Shown in pieces: positions 15,653 to 15,951 of a DNA stretch of 15,951 bases. A program made the translations under genes and the position numbers. This DNA comes from an uncultured Bacteroidota bacterium (GTDB taxonomy: Bacteria > Bacteroidota > Bacteroidia > Bacteroidales > SZUA-534), in NCBI GenBank assembly GCA_937900725.1, contig CALCFP010000380.1, positions 1-15,951 of the forward strand, written 5' to 3'. The number at the start of each line of letters is the position of its first letter. Position 1 is the first letter of the stretch. The notes under the pieces were generated by a model that made no database searches, was not told the origin of the DNA, and worked only from the letters and a program-made list of their open reading frames with translations.

Positions 15653-15951
15653 ATGAATCAGGATTTATATTGCGTAATAATGGCAGGTGGCGCGGGCACT
15701 CGTTTCTGGCCTGTCAGCCGCTCAACATACCCTAAACAGTTCATCGACATTTTGGGAATTGGCAAATCGTTGCTGCAACTTACTTTTGAGCGGTTTACAA
15801 AGATTGTTCCTCCGCAAAACGTGTTGATAGTGACAAGTGCGGAATATAAGGACTTGACACTCAAACAATTGCCATTGATAGGCGCATCGCAGATTCTTCT
15901 TGAGCCTGCTCTTTTTGAAGTCTCCTCTGTTCCTCCATCTCCAAAGCACGT
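15653..15951 (+). CDS. manC: Mannose-1-phosphate guanylyltransferase (GDP-mannose pyrophosphorylase), N-terminal part
   Basis: The enzyme makes GDP-mannose from GTP and mannose 1-phosphate in the cytoplasm, feeding polysaccharide and glycoprotein synthesis. The 99 visible codons begin at ATG 15653, preceded by a good promoter. They show the nucleotidyltransferase signature AGGAGTRFWPVSR (11-23) with the downstream lysine of YPKQF (26-30), then SLLQLTFERF (39-48), NVLIVTSAEY (56-65) and ILLEP (81-85). The family normally continues EPxRRNTAP with a conserved Arg-Asn-Thr. Here the match stops after EPA (residue 86), and the last 40 bases read LFEVSS and onward, unlike the family in any frame. 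The gene is therefore cut by the window edge and probably also by a chimeric join at about base 15912. The function call rests on the first 86 residues. Confidence 0.88.
   Translation, partial: MNQDLYCVIMAGGAGTRFWPVSRSTYPKQFIDILGIGKSLLQLTFERFTKIVPPQNVLIVTSAEYKDLTLKQLPLIGASQILLEPALFEVSSVPPSPKH

Noticed and set aside
15912..15951. A frameshift as the explanation for the lost RRNTAP motif in the guanylyltransferase
   Set aside because: None of the three plus-strand frames of the last 40 bases restores the family sequence, so a single insertion or deletion does not explain it.

Overview
The window looks like a fragment of an uncultivated Bacteroidota genome (probably Bacteroidales-like; inferred). 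The evidence is a giant surface protein with SprB-type and PKD-like repeats ending in a type B sorting domain of the type IX secretion system (T9SS), a PorP/SprF-family partner directly downstream, a DUF4296-type lipoprotein, a Bacteroidota-like ruvB, a TTG-N20-TAnnTTTG promoter and no Shine-Dalgarno-like sequences before the starts.

Layout. Bases 1-669 (+) hold an open frame that begins inside a YacP-like NYN (PIN-like RNase) domain of Firmicutes character. It then turns into unrecognised sequence, and it is GC-richer by eye than everything to its right. Four genes follow on the minus strand. In transcription order they are the 3957-residue adhesin (15167-3294), a PorP/SprF-like outer-membrane protein (3286-2333), a strong intrinsic terminator (2289-2327), a small lipoprotein (2195-1803) and ruvB (1694-666). 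A 485-base AT-rich divergent intergenic region separates the adhesin from a plus-strand mannose-1-phosphate guanylyltransferase gene (15653 onward) that runs off the right edge.

How the genes work together. The adhesin and its SprF-like partner lie 7 bases apart and end at one terminator. This resembles the sprB-sprF arrangement of Flavobacterium gliding/T9SS loci, where SprF is needed to export SprB. The adhesin is modular: signal peptide, a GNWSD-type N-terminal region, 3 SprB-like repeats, 16 PKD-like modules that mostly alternate between two types, a P-domain-like (proprotein convertase P/Homo B-like) module, 17 SprB-like repeats, a linker, and the T9SS type B C-terminal domain.

The most interesting content is the architecture of the adhesin: the alternating A/B super-repeat, the lone P-domain-like module between two arrays, and a likely disulfide in almost every module. 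The two window edges look chimeric. The NYN domain loses its family pattern near base 270, and the guanylyltransferase loses its conserved RRNTAP-type block at base 15912. Assembly or amplification artefacts should be excluded before either edge is interpreted biologically. I saw no CRISPR array, tRNA, rRNA or insertion sequence.
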